Origin: Isochrysis galbana
Lineage: Eukaryota > Haptophyta > Isochrysidales > Isochrysidaceae
NCBI GenBank assembly: GCA_018136815.1
Contig: CM030932.1
Coordinates: 4,029,790 to 4,093,789 of the forward strand
Reading direction: 5' to 3'
Length of the DNA: 64,000 nt
Positions 60,443-64,000 of this stretch are shown here, piece after piece. Under the pieces are notes generated by a model. The model was not told where the DNA came from. It saw nothing but the letters and a program-made list of their open reading frames with translations, and ran no database searches. Position numbers and translations under genes: made by a program. Position 1 is the stretch's first letter, and each line of letters starts with the position of its first letter.

Positions 60443-60460
60443 CTGCGACATAAATAAGAA

Positions 60461-62380
<1,920 letters not shown>

Positions 62381-62442
62381 GTGCGTCGGGCGCACATGTG
62401 TGGTGGCCGCACGAGGTAGCTGATGATGGGATGAGCTGATGC

Positions 62443-63836
62443 TTGCTCAGGACCGCAAATGGAGTCTCATCAAGAAACGAGTACAATCATAAGCAGAGCA
62501 TCGCGCGCGCACAGGACTTAATGCTAGAACTCAAGTGATGCAGCAAAGACAAGCTGTTGCGTGAGCATGTCAGTCGCCTAGAACAGGGTACATCCATCGC
62601 CTAGAACATGGCACAAAGGCATTAAAACGAAGCAATGCCCCTTATCTCAGGGTCTCGAGAGGGGCCGGATGCCCATAAATGCGCCGACCGTGTTGATCAC
62701 ACCGCAATGCGCAAGCATGAATGGCAACATCTCGAAAGTCTACTTGCTATCAATTGATGTTGTATTTCGCCCCTTTGGCAAAGTTGTCGTAAAGCTTTTG
62801 TTCTTCCTAAGCGCGCAAGCATCGTGTCGCGTGTCGTGTCGTGTGCCTGTGAGCCTGTGCACTACAAATTTATCCAAGGCTGCCTTGGTAAGCGATTACC
62901 CTATGTATGTGCTATGTGCGTGGCTTGTGCGCTCTTTAACTTTGGCCAGTTCGGGCGCGTCATGGTCATGGAGCGCAGCCGCCGCGCTCCTCTGCCCTCT
63001 CTCCCTGTCCAGGCACCGCCGGCCCGCGGGCGATCTTCTGCCCACGTACACAATCGCTATCGCCGGAGCGCTAGCCAGACGATCTACTCCCACCGGTTAT
63101 AAATAAATAAATAAATAAATGTTATATCCTAGCCAACCCCACTAGCTAATCGGACACAACTTTTCAGTCCCGGAATCTCGCCATGCTTGACGAGCCAGGT
63201 GTCCGAGTGATACCACCGATACCGGGGGAAGAGGGCGCTGCCCCCTCCCCTCGATATTTGTCCCCCCTCCAGGGTACGCACCGACCCCGCGCGCCCCAGC
63301 GCGTCCTCTCCTCGAGTCCACGCTGGGGGAAAACCCCTTTCGGGTAAAACAACGCAGGGGGGGGGGAGGGGACATTCGTGAAACTAGGGGCCCAGAAGCG
63401 CTAATCTCTCTCGCCGGAGCGAGTGGCCGCGGCGAGCCGCGGACCTTCCCTCCTGGCTCTGGCGCCCCCCGTCTTCTTTTACCTAAACAAGGCAAGAAGA
63501 CACGATAGCGCCGGAGAGGAGAGCTGCCGCTCCCCTCTCCCCTCCCTCTTCCCTCTTCCCTCTTCCTCCTCTCTTTCCTGCGGCCTTGGCCCATGGCGCG
63601 CGCCTGGCCTGCGACCCCCCTTCAGGTCCCCAGATGGCCTGCAGGGGCTTGGGACCACAGCTCAGGGGGCAGGCGAGGCTGGGGCATGGCTTTGGCCCCT
63701 CCTGCCTCTCCCTCGCTGGCTCTCGGTCGGCTGGAGTCGGCTGGGGGCTGGGGGTCCTGATCAGGGGGGCCCAGGGCCCAGGGGGAAAAGGGGCTGCTCA
63801 GTGGTCAAAGGGATGGGCTGGTATCGCGGTGGTGCC
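62443..63836. other. No gene seen; (TAAA)n microsatellite at 63100-63121
   Basis: AATAAATAAATAAATAAATG followed by TTATATCCTAGCCAACCCCA is the inverse of sequence near 28424-28460. The minus-strand frame 63142-63594 is Arg/Gly/Pro-rich without motifs. Confidence 0.4.
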
Positions 63837-63890
63837 AAGTTGCGTTCCGTCGAAAGAGGACTAGGCGGCCGTTTTGTTTTCACTTATCTT
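63837..63890 (+). repeat. A2-type AB element end (left)
   Basis: AAGTTGCGTTCCGTCGAAAG, AGGACTAGGCGGCCGTTTTG and TTTTCACTTA. Almost the same as 8360-8410. Confidence 0.75.
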
Positions 63891-63971
63891 CTATTGGCTA
63901 AAACCCGCATTCCAGTCACACTTCTGCACACATTATTGAGACGACGGGGCTCCTCTATACCTCTACTAATA

Positions 63972-64000
63972 AAGTCGCGTTCCGTCGAAAGAGGGCCAGG
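63972..64000 (+). repeat. A-type AB element end running off the window
   Basis: AAGTCGCGTTCCGTCGAAAG, AGGGCCAGG, cut by the window edge. Confidence 0.7.

Overview
This is a GC-rich nuclear contig piece from a microbial eukaryote, most probably a marine microalga (haptophyte-like; the lineage is an inference). The support is short GT-AG introns of about 55-350 bp, a ribosomal protein eL29 gene, UBL5, Rab, PP2C and JMJD8-type genes, a pherophorin-like SPPPP protein fragment, long (CT)n and poly-C/G runs, and dense mixed transposable elements. There is no prokaryotic operon structure, and I saw no rRNA gene, CRISPR array or canonical tRNA gene. Two 100-base N runs are assembly gaps (10049-10148 and 35149-35248).

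Host genes in order: WDR20-like WD40 protein (about 200-2185, +); an unrecognised acidic-tail protein (7013-about 7460, -); a protein kinase cut by the first gap (10149-10528, -); a zeta-type P-loop kinase-fold protein with a hydrophobic leader (14591-16153, -); a four-exon histidine phosphatase (20205-22209, +); a membrane-anchored PP2C phosphatase of six exons (29252-31623, +); eL29 (36950-37377, +); a JMJD8-like cupin/JmjC protein (41016-41798, -); a predicted N-myristoylated TIR-like/ankyrin protein (52323-55310, +); UBL5/Hub1 (58691-59030, +); and a Rab4-like GTPase (61108-about 62380, +). These are unrelated housekeeping, signalling and trafficking genes with no visible functional cluster.

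Most of the rest is mobile DNA. (1) A 5,057-bp DNA transposon (23269-28325) has terminal inverted repeats starting TAGGGCGGTCAAACAG and a perfect 7-bp target duplication (CCATTAT). It carries one large gene with a SAP-like motif that I cannot assign to a known transposase family. Fragments of its ends recur at about 19460-19602, 37755-37840 and 51485-51734. (2) That gene is split by a 1,527-bp TRIM-like LTR element (24042-25568; 731-bp TG..CA LTRs, 65-bp interior, 5-bp duplication CCGCC). (3) A family I call AB elements has two different ends that share only a short terminal core (CGTTCCGTC); 16 end copies occur, several elements hold pieces of genes, and one recurrent uncharacterised protein is encoded next to the A end. 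(4) A full-length LINE (42144-48538) has a 16-bp target duplication, one frameshift and one nonsense codon; truncated relatives occur at about 5640-6424, 12040-12300, 40786-40830 and 59705-59860. A 264-bp internally deleted derivative (60179-60442) has its own 18-bp duplication. (5) There are Ty1/copia and Ty3/gypsy fragments, a foldback element, and several dispersed or tandem repeat families.

Exon borders were assigned by eye from family conservation and GT-AG signals. Those given as exact are in phase; those marked approximate are not resolved.
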